A stretch of 22,809 nucleotides of DNA from S146-42 sp965371965 (GTDB lineage: Bacteria > Planctomycetota > Phycisphaerae > Phycisphaerales > UBA1924), in assembly GCA_965371965.1 (NCBI GenBank), contig CBDVAM010000051.1, positions 1 through 22,809 of the forward strand, written 5' to 3'. Positions 15,291 through 22,645 of this stretch are shown in pieces. The notes beneath the pieces were generated by a model, which saw nothing but the letters and a program-made list of their open reading frames with translations, was not told the DNA's origin and made no database searches. Position 1 is the stretch's first letter, and each line of letters opens with the position of its first letter. A program made the position numbers and the translations under genes.

Positions 15291-15454
15291 CTCGCTCGCG
15301 ACTCTCGCGCGATGCCCGTGCGGATCTTCTCTCTCTTTGCCATTGCTCGCATCCGTCACGATCGGCGGCGTGACACATCCGGGCCAAAGGCGTCGGCGTG
15401 CGAGCGTCAAGTGAAGCGGAGCCTCACCCAGACAGGCAGACAGAGGCCCTGTCG

Positions 15455-15467
15455 TATACTCCAGGCA
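15455..15467 (+). promoter_or_regulatory. Candidate -10 element for a leaderless transcript of the FG-GAP gene
   Basis: TATACT at 15455-15460 lies 6 nt before the ATG at 15467. A transcript from it would begin at or next to the A of the start codon. No ribosome-binding site is visible at the usual distance, which agrees with leaderless translation. No good -35 element is seen. Confidence 0.4.
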
Positions 15468-16930
15468 TGCTGTTCCACGCCCATGTCGTGCTCGCGATGA
15501 GCATCCTTGCCGCGAGCGCTTCCGCCCAGCCGTTTGTCGATAGCACCGCCGACCTTGGGCTCACGCTGAACAGTGGGCCGGCCGCGTGGGGCGACATCAA
15601 CGGCGACGGCTGGCCCGATCTCGCGTGCGCTGGTGCGGTATGGATCAACAAGCAGGGCTTGTCCTTTTCCCGCGTGGCAACACCCGTGACGGGCATCATC
15701 GCCGACATCGACAACGATGGCGACGGCGACCTCATCGCCTTCGCTCCCATTGCCATCTACCGCAACACAGCGGCGTCGGCGAGCGACACGCCCACGTTCG
15801 AGCCGGTGGCGCTCCCGGATCTACCCAAGACCCTCGCGCGCGGCGCGGCGGTCGGAGACTACAACAACGACGGCTACGTCGATGTCTACTTCGGCGGCTA
15901 CGAGGTCTGGGATCCGCAGACGACGTATCCCGATCTCCTCTTGCTCTCAGACTCCGGCGAGCGATTCGAACTCGCGTTCTCGTCTTCCGCCTACCGCGCA
16001 CGTGGCGTCACCGCCTGCGATTTCGACGAGGATGGCGACCTTGATATCTACGTCTCCAACTACCGGCTCCAGCCGAATGCCCTCTGGGTCAATGAGGGTG
16101 AGGGCAAGCTCGCCGATCGCGCCGCCGCCCTCAACACCGTCGCTACGAGCGCCGACTTCAACGGCGGGCACTCGATCGGTGCGTGCTGGGGCGACTTTGA
16201 TAACGACGGCCATTTCGACCTCTTCGCCGGCAACTTCGCCCACGTTGACAGTCGGGGTGACCAGCCCAAGTCGCGCTTCCTCAAAAACCTCGGACCCGAG
16301 ACCGACCAGCCGTTCGGATTTGACGATCTTGGCGAGTGCGGCGTGTGGTATCAGGAGAGCTATGCCAGCCCCGCCGCCGGCGACTTCGACAACGACGGCG
16401 ACCTCGACCTCTATTTCACTACGGTCTACGCCAATGCGTCATTCGGCAAGAAGAACTACCCCGTTCTCTACCGCAACGATTCCACGGTGGACTCTGAGCC
16501 TTGGGGATTTGCCGATGCGACCGAGGCGTCCGGGCTGGAACAGCTCCCGGCCACCTATCAGGCGGCTTGGGCCGATTTCGACCATGACGGCGACCTTGAC
16601 CTCGTCACCGCCGGCAAGCTCTTTGTCAATCAACTCCAGAGCGATGCACATTGGCTGGAGGTCCGCCTTCGCGGTAATGAGGCAAACCTCGACGCCATCG
16701 GGGCTCAGGCTCGGATTACGCTTCCCGACGGGCGCACGCTGTCGCGTCAAGTCGAACTGGGGACCGGCGAGGGCAACGCCAACAGCCCCATTCTCCACTT
16801 CGGCCTCGGCGAGTTCGCCGGCCCTGTCGCACTCGTGATCCGTTGGCCCGGTGGCGAGCGACAAACGACCCAGTCCGTACCGGTCGATCAACTGGTCACG
16901 ATCGAGCAAGGTGCGCCCGGCACGCCGTGA
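15467..16930 (+). CDS. Secreted FG-GAP/VCBS-repeat protein with ASPIC/UnbV domain
   Basis: This is a 487-residue exported protein with a signal peptide, residues 1-20 (VVLAMSILAASASAQ). Seven calcium-binding loops of the DxDxDGxxD type lie at about 43, 80, 131, 185, 243, 306 and 370 (for example DFDNDGDLDLYF, DYNNDGYVDVYFGG), the FG-GAP blades of a beta-propeller. Residues about 408-480 form the ASPIC/UnbV module (IGAQARITLPDGR, ILHFGLGEFAG, VIRWPGGERQ), which usually follows such repeats in secreted planctomycete and Bacteroidetes proteins. Probable role: cell-surface or extracellular calcium-dependent binding; the substrate is unknown. I use ATG 15467, which begins the signal peptide, not the in-frame ATG at 15398. 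It is a stand-alone gene downstream of frr after 176 bp in which no RNA gene or clear terminator is visible. Confidence 0.92.
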   Translation: MLFHAHVVLAMSILAASASAQPFVDSTADLGLTLNSGPAAWGDINGDGWPDLACAGAVWINKQGLSFSRVATPVTGIIADIDNDGDGDLIAFAPIAIYRNTAASASDTPTFEPVALPDLPKTLARGAAVGDYNNDGYVDVYFGGYEVWDPQTTYPDLLLLSDSGERFELAFSSSAYRARGVTACDFDEDGDLDIYVSNYRLQPNALWVNEGEGKLADRAAALNTVATSADFNGGHSIGACWGDFDNDGHFDLFAGNFAHVDSRGDQPKSRFLKNLGPETDQPFGFDDLGECGVWYQESYASPAAGDFDNDGDLDLYFTTVYANASFGKKNYPVLYRNDSTVDSEPWGFADATEASGLEQLPATYQAAWADFDHDGDLDLVTAGKLFVNQLQSDAHWLEVRLRGNEANLDAIGAQARITLPDGRTLSRQVELGTGEGNANSPILHFGLGEFAGPVALVIRWPGGERQTTQSVPVDQLVTIEQGAPGTP

Positions 16931-17012
16931 CCAGTCACCTAGAAAGTTGTGGATCTTGCCCAAGACGCCCGCCGCAAAACCGGACATTGAGCCACATGAC
17001 CAAGCGAGCCAA

Positions 17013-17084
17013 AGCCGCCTCTCGGACTCGAACCGAGGACCTGCGGTTTACAAAACCGCTGCTCTACCACTGAGCTAAGGCGGC
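17013..17084 (-). tRNA. tRNA-Thr (anticodon UGU)
   Basis: Read on the minus strand, a complete cloverleaf is present: acceptor stem GCCGCCT/AGGCGGC (7 bp), D stem GCTC/GAGC, anticodon stem GCGGT/ACCGC with loop TTTGTAA giving anticodon TGT, T stem CTCGG/CCGAG with loop TTCGAGT, and discriminator T. The genome does not encode the 3' CCA, which must be added afterwards. It reads ACA and, by wobble, probably other threonine codons. Confidence 0.95.
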
Positions 17085-17108
17085 GGGATTTCCCGCGGTT
17101 TCCGGTCG

Positions 17109-17114
17109 ATTGTA
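17109..17114 (-). promoter_or_regulatory. Candidate -10 element of the tRNA-Thr gene
   Basis: On the minus strand TACAAT lies 24 nt before the mature tRNA 5' end, which would give a short leader for RNase P to remove. The -35 region is weak. An inverted repeat GGATT/AATCC (17119-17131) sits just upstream. Confidence 0.35.
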
Positions 17115-17157
17115 GCTGGATTCCCAATCCACGGTCCGAGCTCGGTGTCTGGATCGG

Positions 17158-18126
17158 TCAGGACTCCATGACGTATGCAAAGATCAGCGGGGCCACGATC
17201 GTCGCGTCGGATTCGATCACGAATCGGGGCGTGTCCGGACCGATCTTCTCCCAGGTGATCTTCTCATTCGGCACGGCACCGCTGTACGAGCCGTAGCTGG
17301 TCGTGCTGTCACTGATCTGACAGAAATAGGACCACAGCGGCGTGTCCTCGTGGAGATCCTGGCGGATCATCGGGACGACGCAGATCGGAAAATCGCCAGC
17401 GATCCCGCCTCCGATCTGGAAGAATCCGGGTGCCCGCGGGCGGCTTGCCTGCTCCTGATACCAGCGGGTCAGGGTGACCATGGCGTCGATGCCCGAGAGC
17501 ACAACGCGAGATGTTGAGATCGTGCCGTCCATTACGCGGGCCGCGAGCACGTTGCCCAGGGTCGAGTCTTCCCAGCCGGGGACGAACAGCGGCAGATCCC
17601 GATCTGCCGCCGCGACGAGCCAGGAATCGCTGGGATCGATCTCGTAGCTGTCCTCGAGTGCGCCCGATCGGATCAGCTCGTAGAGGTACCAGTGTGGAAA
17701 GTGAGCCGTTCCATCGAGTGCCGCCTTCTTCCAGAGGTCGATGACCTGGCGTTCGACCCGCCGGAATGCCTCTTCCTCGGGGATGCAGGTGTCGGTCACC
17801 CGGTTGTAGCCGCTCTTGAGCAGCGCGACCTCCTGCTCGACGGAGATATTGCGGTAGTCGCCGAGCTTCTTGTAGTGCGAGTGTGCGACGAGATTGAAGA
17901 GGTCCTCTTCGAGATTGGCGCCCGTGCAGGTGATGGCGTGGACCTTCTCGCGCCGGATCATCTCGGCGAGCGAACGCCCGAGTTCGGCGGTGCTCATCGC
18001 GCCGGCAAGGGTCATCATCATCGGCGCACCATCTTCGATCACATCGATATAGCCCAGGGCGGCGTCTCGGAGGGCCGCCGCGTTGAAATGGCGAAAGTGG
18101 CGATCGACGAACTCGCGTGTAGTCAT
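17158..18126 (-). CDS. Deoxyhypusine-synthase-family protein (bacterial type)
   Basis: This 322-residue protein belongs to the deoxyhypusine synthase fold. NAD-binding blocks are seen in AITCTGANLEEDLFNLVAHS and in DSTLGNVLAARVMDG. The substrate-lysine region PNEKITWEKIGP matches PDEAVSWGKI of human DHS, placing E288, W292 and K294 at the positions of Glu323, Trp327 and the catalytic Lys329. After the GGG motif (QIGGGIAGDFP) the human enzyme has histidines (GGGMVKHH); here they are replaced, as in many bacterial members. Bacteria lack eIF5A, so the substrate is probably a polyamine (homospermidine- or spermidine-forming activity); that is inference. ATG 18126 has GGAGCG 6 nt upstream; an in-frame ATG at 18333 runs into the upstream gene. 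The dockerin gene lies 121 bp upstream on the same strand, with no functional link evident. Confidence 0.88.
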   Translation of the reverse strand: MTTREFVDRHFRHFNAAALRDAALGYIDVIEDGAPMMMTLAGAMSTAELGRSLAEMIRREKVHAITCTGANLEEDLFNLVAHSHYKKLGDYRNISVEQEVALLKSGYNRVTDTCIPEEEAFRRVERQVIDLWKKAALDGTAHFPHWYLYELIRSGALEDSYEIDPSDSWLVAAADRDLPLFVPGWEDSTLGNVLAARVMDGTISTSRVVLSGIDAMVTLTRWYQEQASRPRAPGFFQIGGGIAGDFPICVVPMIRQDLHEDTPLWSYFCQISDSTTSYGSYSGAVPNEKITWEKIGPDTPRFVIESDATIVAPLIFAYVMES

Positions 18127-18199
18127 GGGCGCTCCGAAATCGCGTGGAGTTGGACCAGGAGCATAGATGGCACGGCACGCCAATGCCCGCCAAACGCTT

Positions 18200-18223
18200 G
18201 AGCCCCAATCTCTGCGTGGGCTC
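18200..18223 (-). terminator. Weak hairpin downstream of the dockerin gene
   Basis: GAGCCC at 18200-18205 and GGGCTC at 18218-18223 form a 6-bp stem with a 12-nt loop in the gap between the dockerin gene and the deoxyhypusine-synthase-like gene. There is no T-run, so a terminator role is only possible. Confidence 0.25.
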
Positions 18224-18247
18224 GTGTCCGGGTGTGCTCGCGGGGTG

Positions 18248-19045
18248 TCAGCAGCCCTCAACAAAGGCGTCGAGGAACGCGAAGAAATCCAGGGCGTCGA
18301 GCACGCCGTCGTCATCGAAGTCCGCCCGATCATCGCCCGCGGCGAAGTAGTCGAGGAACAGGAAGAAATCGTCGGCGTCGATCTGTCCGTCGCCGGTTAG
18401 ATCCGCACGGCACTCCGGGACCGGCGCACTGCCGACGATCGTGCCATCGGCGTTGACCGGTGCGATCCCCTCCACGTCCTGGGAGACCGAGGCCGACGAT
18501 CGGACCGTCACCATGTCGTTCTCGACCGTCACCGTCCCCGCGAGCGATTCGAGCAAGACCACGCCCGCGTCGGCCAAGTCCATCGAATCGCTGCAGGGCA
18601 ATCCGGCGCCTTGAAAGAACGTGCAGAAGAGCCCCGTTGCCTCGTAGTTCAGGATGCCGGTCAGCAGCGTCGGGATGGCCAGGAGTTCAAAGTTGCCGCC
18701 CTCGAGCGCGACGGGTCCGAGGGGTACTCCCGGCGTCGCATAGAACGCCGAGACGCCGGTTCCCGTGATCGTGACACGCCCGATGAGAAAGATATCAATC
18801 TCAAGATCGATCTGCTCAAGGACGTCGATTCGAAAATCGTGCACGGTGAGGAACGCCGGCGATGTGTAGTCATCGAGTTGCAACTCGATTGCGCCGCCCA
18901 GGGGCGAGGTATCGCTGTCGCTGCCGAGGTCTGTCACAAGCTCGACGCGAACGCTCGAGAGCGCCGGGTCGATTGGAACGATGACCGGTTGTCCAAGTGT
19001 CGCGGGGACAAGTGCCCAACTCAACGCCATTGCAGATCGTCGCAT
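18248..19045 (-). CDS. Secreted protein with C-terminal GC-type dockerin module
   Basis: This 265-residue exported protein has a signal peptide (MRRSAMALSWALVPATLGQ), a beta-rich central domain (residues about 24-205) that I cannot assign, and a C-terminal module at 212-265 made of two calcium-binding EF-hand-like loops (DLTGDGQIDADD and DFDDDGVLDALD), each followed by a DFFxFL helix, and ending in Gly-Cys. Cysteines C212 and C265 bracket the module and could form a disulfide. This is the GC-type dockerin found at the C-terminus of many Phycisphaerae secreted proteins; it probably attaches the protein to a surface partner, though no cohesin is known for it here. ATG 19045 was chosen because GGAGGAGA lies 5-8 nt upstream; earlier in-frame ATGs at 19060 and 19120 lack this. 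It follows the ABC operon on the same strand after 113 bp and probably has its own promoter. Confidence 0.85.
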   Translation of the reverse strand: MRRSAMALSWALVPATLGQPVIVPIDPALSSVRVELVTDLGSDSDTSPLGGAIELQLDDYTSPAFLTVHDFRIDVLEQIDLEIDIFLIGRVTITGTGVSAFYATPGVPLGPVALEGGNFELLAIPTLLTGILNYEATGLFCTFFQGAGLPCSDSMDLADAGVVLLESLAGTVTVENDMVTVRSSASVSQDVEGIAPVNADGTIVGSAPVPECRADLTGDGQIDADDFFLFLDYFAAGDDRADFDDDGVLDALDFFAFLDAFVEGC

Positions 19046-19158
19046 GTTTCTCTCCTCCATCCCAGCGAGGATACGCACGACGCGAAGCCTGGCCAAGAGG
19101 GAAACCAAGACTTGCCCCACGCCCCCGCCCGAATCGGTCTGAGAGAGAGGCTATCGGG

Positions 19159-20436
19159 CTATTCTGACTTCGGGCGGTCCTGCGAGGGCGCGACATGCTC
19201 CAATCTCTCGGCTGTGTCATGGGCATGGTCGGGCAGGTATCCGGCCTCGTCGATCAGGTAGCTCTGCCATTGCCTGTGAGACTGCAGGACTCCATCGGCA
19301 CGGGCCCGCCCGGCGTCGCTGAGCCCCACCGACGCATCTTCATGCTTTACGAGGTTCTCTCGCTCGGCGAGTTCGATCGCCCGCGAGGCAGCCCCTCGAA
19401 GCACCGGCGTCAGACGCTCGATGGGAACAGGCGACTCTCCCGCTCGCTCGGCTCGCCGAAGGGTTACGAGCAGGTCTTCCAACAGGATGCGCGACGAGAG
19501 GCGTCGCTGGCGGCGCAGTTGCGTGAGTACGCCATGGCGCGGTGAGAGCAACAGCGCACATCCGAACAGCACCCCGGCGAGCACCGCCATCGTGCCCGCG
19601 GCGCTCAGGCTGATATCCGAGCCCACGAGCGATGGCCCGAGTGCCCCAAGCCAATACCCGCCGATCGCCGCGAGCAGCGCCGCCCCGGCGCTCACGAGGA
19701 GTTGTGATCCAAGCCGATCGGTGAGCAGGCGAGCGGTCACCGCCGGGCAGATGATCATCGCGATGACAAGGATGCTGCCAACAGCCTCGAACGACGCGAC
19801 GGTCGCGGCGGCCACGAGCACCATGAGCATGTAGTGCATCAGCCCCGCGTGGACGCCCTGGGTGGTCGCAAGCTGCGGATCAAACGACGAGATCCGAAGC
19901 TCCTTGAACAGCGCCGTGATGAACACCAGCGTGACAAGCAGCATGCCAAGCAGGATCCAGATTTGTCTGGGCACCGCCGCGATCGTTGCCGGCGAGAGAA
20001 ACTCTCCCCAATCGCTCGGCACGCTCCAGCCCAGGAGTTCGGGCTGGCCGTGCAGCACGCAGTCGGCGTCGAGATCAACCTGGCGCGCCGCCTGCTCGAT
20101 CAGAAAGACCCCGAGCGCGAACAGAACGCTGAACGTCACGCCCATCGCCGCCCCGGGATCGACCCGCCCGTATCTGCGGACGAGCTCGACGATGACGACG
20201 GTCGCGACGCCGCTCAGCCCCGCGCCGACGAGCATGACCACCGGATCGCGCGTGCCGGTCACGATGAACGCGATCACAAGCCCGGGCAGCACGGCGTGGC
20301 TGATCGCGTCGCCCATCAGGCTCAGGCGTCGGAGGACAAGAAAGTTGCCCAGCAAGCCGCAGATCAGCGCCGCGAGCGCCCCGGCGAGCATCGGCAGCAT
20401 GTCCAACTCGATGAATCGATGCAGTGCGTTACTCAC
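19159..20436 (-). CDS. Mn/Zn/Fe-type ABC permease fused to a DtxR/MntR-like C-terminal domain (second permease)
   Basis: This is a 425-residue protein. The first ~290 residues are a TroD/ZnuB/MntB-type permease with about eight or nine membrane helices, including NFLVLRRLSLMGDAISHAVL (the family's conserved ATPase-contact region) and SFEAVGSILVIAMIICPAVT. From about 300 to the end it is soluble and resembles DtxR/MntR: a degraded winged helix (RAIELAERENLVKHEDASVG, LSDAGRARADGVL) followed by SHRQWQSYLIDEAGYLPDHA and HDTAERLEH. The metal-ligand positions of DtxR map to H387, Q391 (Glu in DtxR), H406, E410, E413 and H414. Translation starts at GTG 20436, overlapping the previous stop as GTGA. 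Chlamydia YtgCR shows the same fusion on one permease. Here it may sense imported metal. Confidence 0.92.
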   Translation of the reverse strand: MSNALHRFIELDMLPMLAGALAALICGLLGNFLVLRRLSLMGDAISHAVLPGLVIAFIVTGTRDPVVMLVGAGLSGVATVVIVELVRRYGRVDPGAAMGVTFSVLFALGVFLIEQAARQVDLDADCVLHGQPELLGWSVPSDWGEFLSPATIAAVPRQIWILLGMLLVTLVFITALFKELRISSFDPQLATTQGVHAGLMHYMLMVLVAAATVASFEAVGSILVIAMIICPAVTARLLTDRLGSQLLVSAGAALLAAIGGYWLGALGPSLVGSDISLSAAGTMAVLAGVLFGCALLLSPRHGVLTQLRRQRRLSSRILLEDLLVTLRRAERAGESPVPIERLTPVLRGAASRAIELAERENLVKHEDASVGLSDAGRARADGVLQSHRQWQSYLIDEAGYLPDHAHDTAERLEHVAPSQDRPKSE

Positions 20437-21800
20437 GACACCACCCCTCTCACCGCGAGTTTGCGAGAATCCAGCGCCTGCTCCAACTCCGCGATCAGCT
20501 CATCGCTGAGCACATGCTCGACCTTGTCCACCGACCAGTCCACGTGCGAGGGCGCGATGTCGGCGTACGAGACCAGATACTGTTCCCAGAGCGCATGATT
20601 GCGCGCCACTCGCTTGCCTCGCTCCCGCCCGCGATCGCTGAGCTCGACCTTGCCCCCCTTGCGCGAGATCCAGCCCTGGATCCCAAGAAGGCGCCCGAAG
20701 AGGTCGGTCTGGATCGCAGGCCATCCCCGGTGGCGCATCATCGCCCGCACTTGTGATGTGGAGAAAAGCGACTCGCCGGCTCCATCACGCTCATAGAGCT
20801 GTTCGAGCATGTGATCGCGCGCGATCTTCCAACGCAGCCAGACTCGTTGGAAGACCTGGGCCAGCACGCCGCGACGTGGCGCGAGCAGCATGCTCGCAAG
20901 GAACACGGCTCCGGCACACATGACGATCACGGCCCCGGCGGGCTTGCGCGGCAGCAGCGAAGAGACCGCCGCGCCCAGATATCCGCTCAGCCCCCCGATG
21001 AATGCGCCGATGACGACCAGCCAGCGCAGGCGATCGGTCCAGAACCGCGCCGCTGCGGCGGGGATGATGAGCAGCGCGACCACCAGGATCAGCCCCACCG
21101 CCTGGAGCCCGGCAACGGTCACGAGCACGATCAGTGACATCATGATCAGATCGATGAGCGTTACCGGCCAGCCGGTGACCCGCGCAAACCCCTCGTTGAA
21201 CGAGACCAGCGCAAACTCCTTGAGCAGCAGCACCGCCGAGACGATCGCGACGACCGTGATGACACTCATGAGGATGGCGTCGTTGGTGAGCATCGCGGCG
21301 GTCTGCCCGTAGATAAACCTGCTCAAACCGCCCTGGCTGCCGGTGCTCATGGTCTGGACGATGCTGAGCAGAACGATCCCCGCGCCGAAGAAGACGCTCA
21401 GGACGATGCCGATGGCCGCATCCTCGCGCACGCGTGGGTGCTTGTGGATCACCTGGATCGTCAGGACGCCCAGCACGCCCGTGACCGCTGCACCGATCAG
21501 CAGCACACCCATCGACTTGCCCTCGATCCCGATCGCCGACGACACCATGAACGCCAGCGCGATCCCCGGCAGCGTCGCGTGGCTGAGCGCATCGGCCATC
21601 AGCGATCGCTTGCGGAGCAGCGCGTAGCACCCGATGATCCCCGCCGCGATCCCCAGCATCGTCGTCCCGAGCATCACGGTGGTCGTGTTGAAGCCGCGCT
21701 GGAAAGTCAGCGTCTCGATGATCTCGCCCAAACTCGGCAGCGGCTCGCCACCACCGACGAGCGACTGTGCATGCCCGATCTGTGCGGGTGCACCGCTCAA
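20433..21800 (-). CDS. Mn/Zn/Fe-type ABC permease fused to a DtxR/MntR-like C-terminal domain (first permease)
   Basis: This is a 455-residue protein. Residues about 35-315 form a TroC/ZnuB-type permease, with CYALLRKRSLMADALSHATL near the N-terminus and GLQAVGLILVVALLIIPAAA. Residues about 330-440 form a second DtxR-like module: MLEQLYERDGAGESLFSTSQ, GWISRKGGKVELSDRGRERG, NHALWEQYLVSYADI and VDWSVDKVEHVLSDE. Ligand positions map to H402, E406, D421, D425, E428 and H429, so most are retained in altered form. It starts at TTG 21800, overlapping the ATPase stop as TTGA; no ATG is available before the first membrane helix. With the second permease it should form the membrane channel, so two DtxR-like modules would face each other in the cytoplasm. 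Confidence 0.92.
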   Translation of the reverse strand: MSGAPAQIGHAQSLVGGGEPLPSLGEIIETLTFQRGFNTTTVMLGTTMLGIAAGIIGCYALLRKRSLMADALSHATLPGIALAFMVSSAIGIEGKSMGVLLIGAAVTGVLGVLTIQVIHKHPRVREDAAIGIVLSVFFGAGIVLLSIVQTMSTGSQGGLSRFIYGQTAAMLTNDAILMSVITVVAIVSAVLLLKEFALVSFNEGFARVTGWPVTLIDLIMMSLIVLVTVAGLQAVGLILVVALLIIPAAAARFWTDRLRWLVVIGAFIGGLSGYLGAAVSSLLPRKPAGAVIVMCAGAVFLASMLLAPRRGVLAQVFQRVWLRWKIARDHMLEQLYERDGAGESLFSTSQVRAMMRHRGWPAIQTDLFGRLLGIQGWISRKGGKVELSDRGRERGKRVARNHALWEQYLVSYADIAPSHVDWSVDKVEHVLSDELIAELEQALDSRKLAVRGVVS

Positions 21801-22645
21801 GAGCCGCTCCTCGCGACGGCCTCGCTGGCCTCACTCAAGAGCGTGAGTCGCCCACCGTAGGTCTTGTGCAGATTCTCCTGGGTGACCACGTCCTTGACCG
21901 GCCCCGCCGCGACGATGCGCATGTTGAGCAGCAAGGCGTAATCAAAGTACTCGCTCACCGTCGCGAGATCGTGGTGGACACAGATGACCGACTTGCCCCG
22001 GCTCTGCAACTCGCGGAGGACGACGACGATCGCCCGCTCGGTCGCGGCGTCCACCCCCGCAAACGGCTCGTCCATGAAATACAGATCCGCTTCCTGCGCG
22101 AGCGCCCGGGCCAGGAACACCCGCTGCTGCTGCCCGCCCGAGAGCTGGGAAATCTGGCGTCCGGCGTAGTCAACCATGCCGACTCGATCCAGGCACGCGC
22201 GCGCGAACTCCTTGTGCGAACGCGACACCGGCCGGAACCACCCGATCTTGCGATACCTCCCCATGCAGACCACGTCCAGAGCGCTGACGGGGAACTCCCA
22301 GTCCACGCTCTCACGCTGGGGCACATACCCGATCCGCCCGCGCGCCTGTCGCAGCGGCTGCCCCCAGAACTCCACCCGCCCCGAGGCCATCGGAACCAAA
22401 CCCAGGCACGCCTTGATCAGCGTGCTCTTGCCCGCCCCGTTCGGACCGACGATCGCCACAAGCGATCGCCCGGGCGCGTCGAAATCGACATCCCACAAGA
22501 CCGGGCGACGCCGATACGCGACCGTCATGGCATGGATGGAGACCGGGCTGTCCGCCGAGTGCTCGGGGCGGGCATCCAGCACGCTGCGAGCGTGCTCGAG
22601 CGCATCGATCCGCGCAACCTCGACGCTGTCATCCTCGACCCTCAC
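21797..22645 (-). CDS. Metal ABC transporter ATP-binding protein
   Basis: This 282-residue ABC ATPase drives the import system. Motifs are complete: Walker A GPNGAGKST (67-75), Q-loop YVPQRESVDWEFPVS (Q110), signature LSGGQQQRV (168-176), Walker B LYFMDEPFAGVD (D192, E193) and H-loop CVHHDL (H225). The VDWEFPVS segment after the Q-loop is typical of the Mn/Zn/Fe (TroB/MntA/ZnuC) group. The first ~35 residues are an acidic, polar extension not part of the core fold. It probably starts at GTG 22645, overlapping the substrate-binding protein stop by 4 bp (GTGA). Its stop overlaps the first permease. Metal specificity (Mn, Zn or Fe) cannot be read from sequence. Confidence 0.95.
   Translation of the reverse strand: MRVEDDSVEVARIDALEHARSVLDARPEHSADSPVSIHAMTVAYRRRPVLWDVDFDAPGRSLVAIVGPNGAGKSTLIKACLGLVPMASGRVEFWGQPLRQARGRIGYVPQRESVDWEFPVSALDVVCMGRYRKIGWFRPVSRSHKEFARACLDRVGMVDYAGRQISQLSGGQQQRVFLARALAQEADLYFMDEPFAGVDAATERAIVVVLRELQSRGKSVICVHHDLATVSEYFDYALLLNMRIVAAGPVKDVVTQENLHKTYGGRLTLLSEASEAVARSGS

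Noticed and set aside
15717..16838. 373-codon frame inside the FG-GAP gene
   Set aside because: Same-strand frame-shifted shadow; long Thr/Ser/Arg runs arise from the Asp/Gly-rich codons of the repeats.
16927..16938. GTGAC/GTCAC dyad over the stop of the FG-GAP gene as a terminator
   Set aside because: Only 5 bp with a 2-nt spacer, which cannot form a stable hairpin, and no T-run follows.
17309..18208. 299-codon minus-strand frame inside the deoxyhypusine-synthase-like gene
   Set aside because: Out-of-frame shadow rich in Arg and Gly; the real frame has family motifs.
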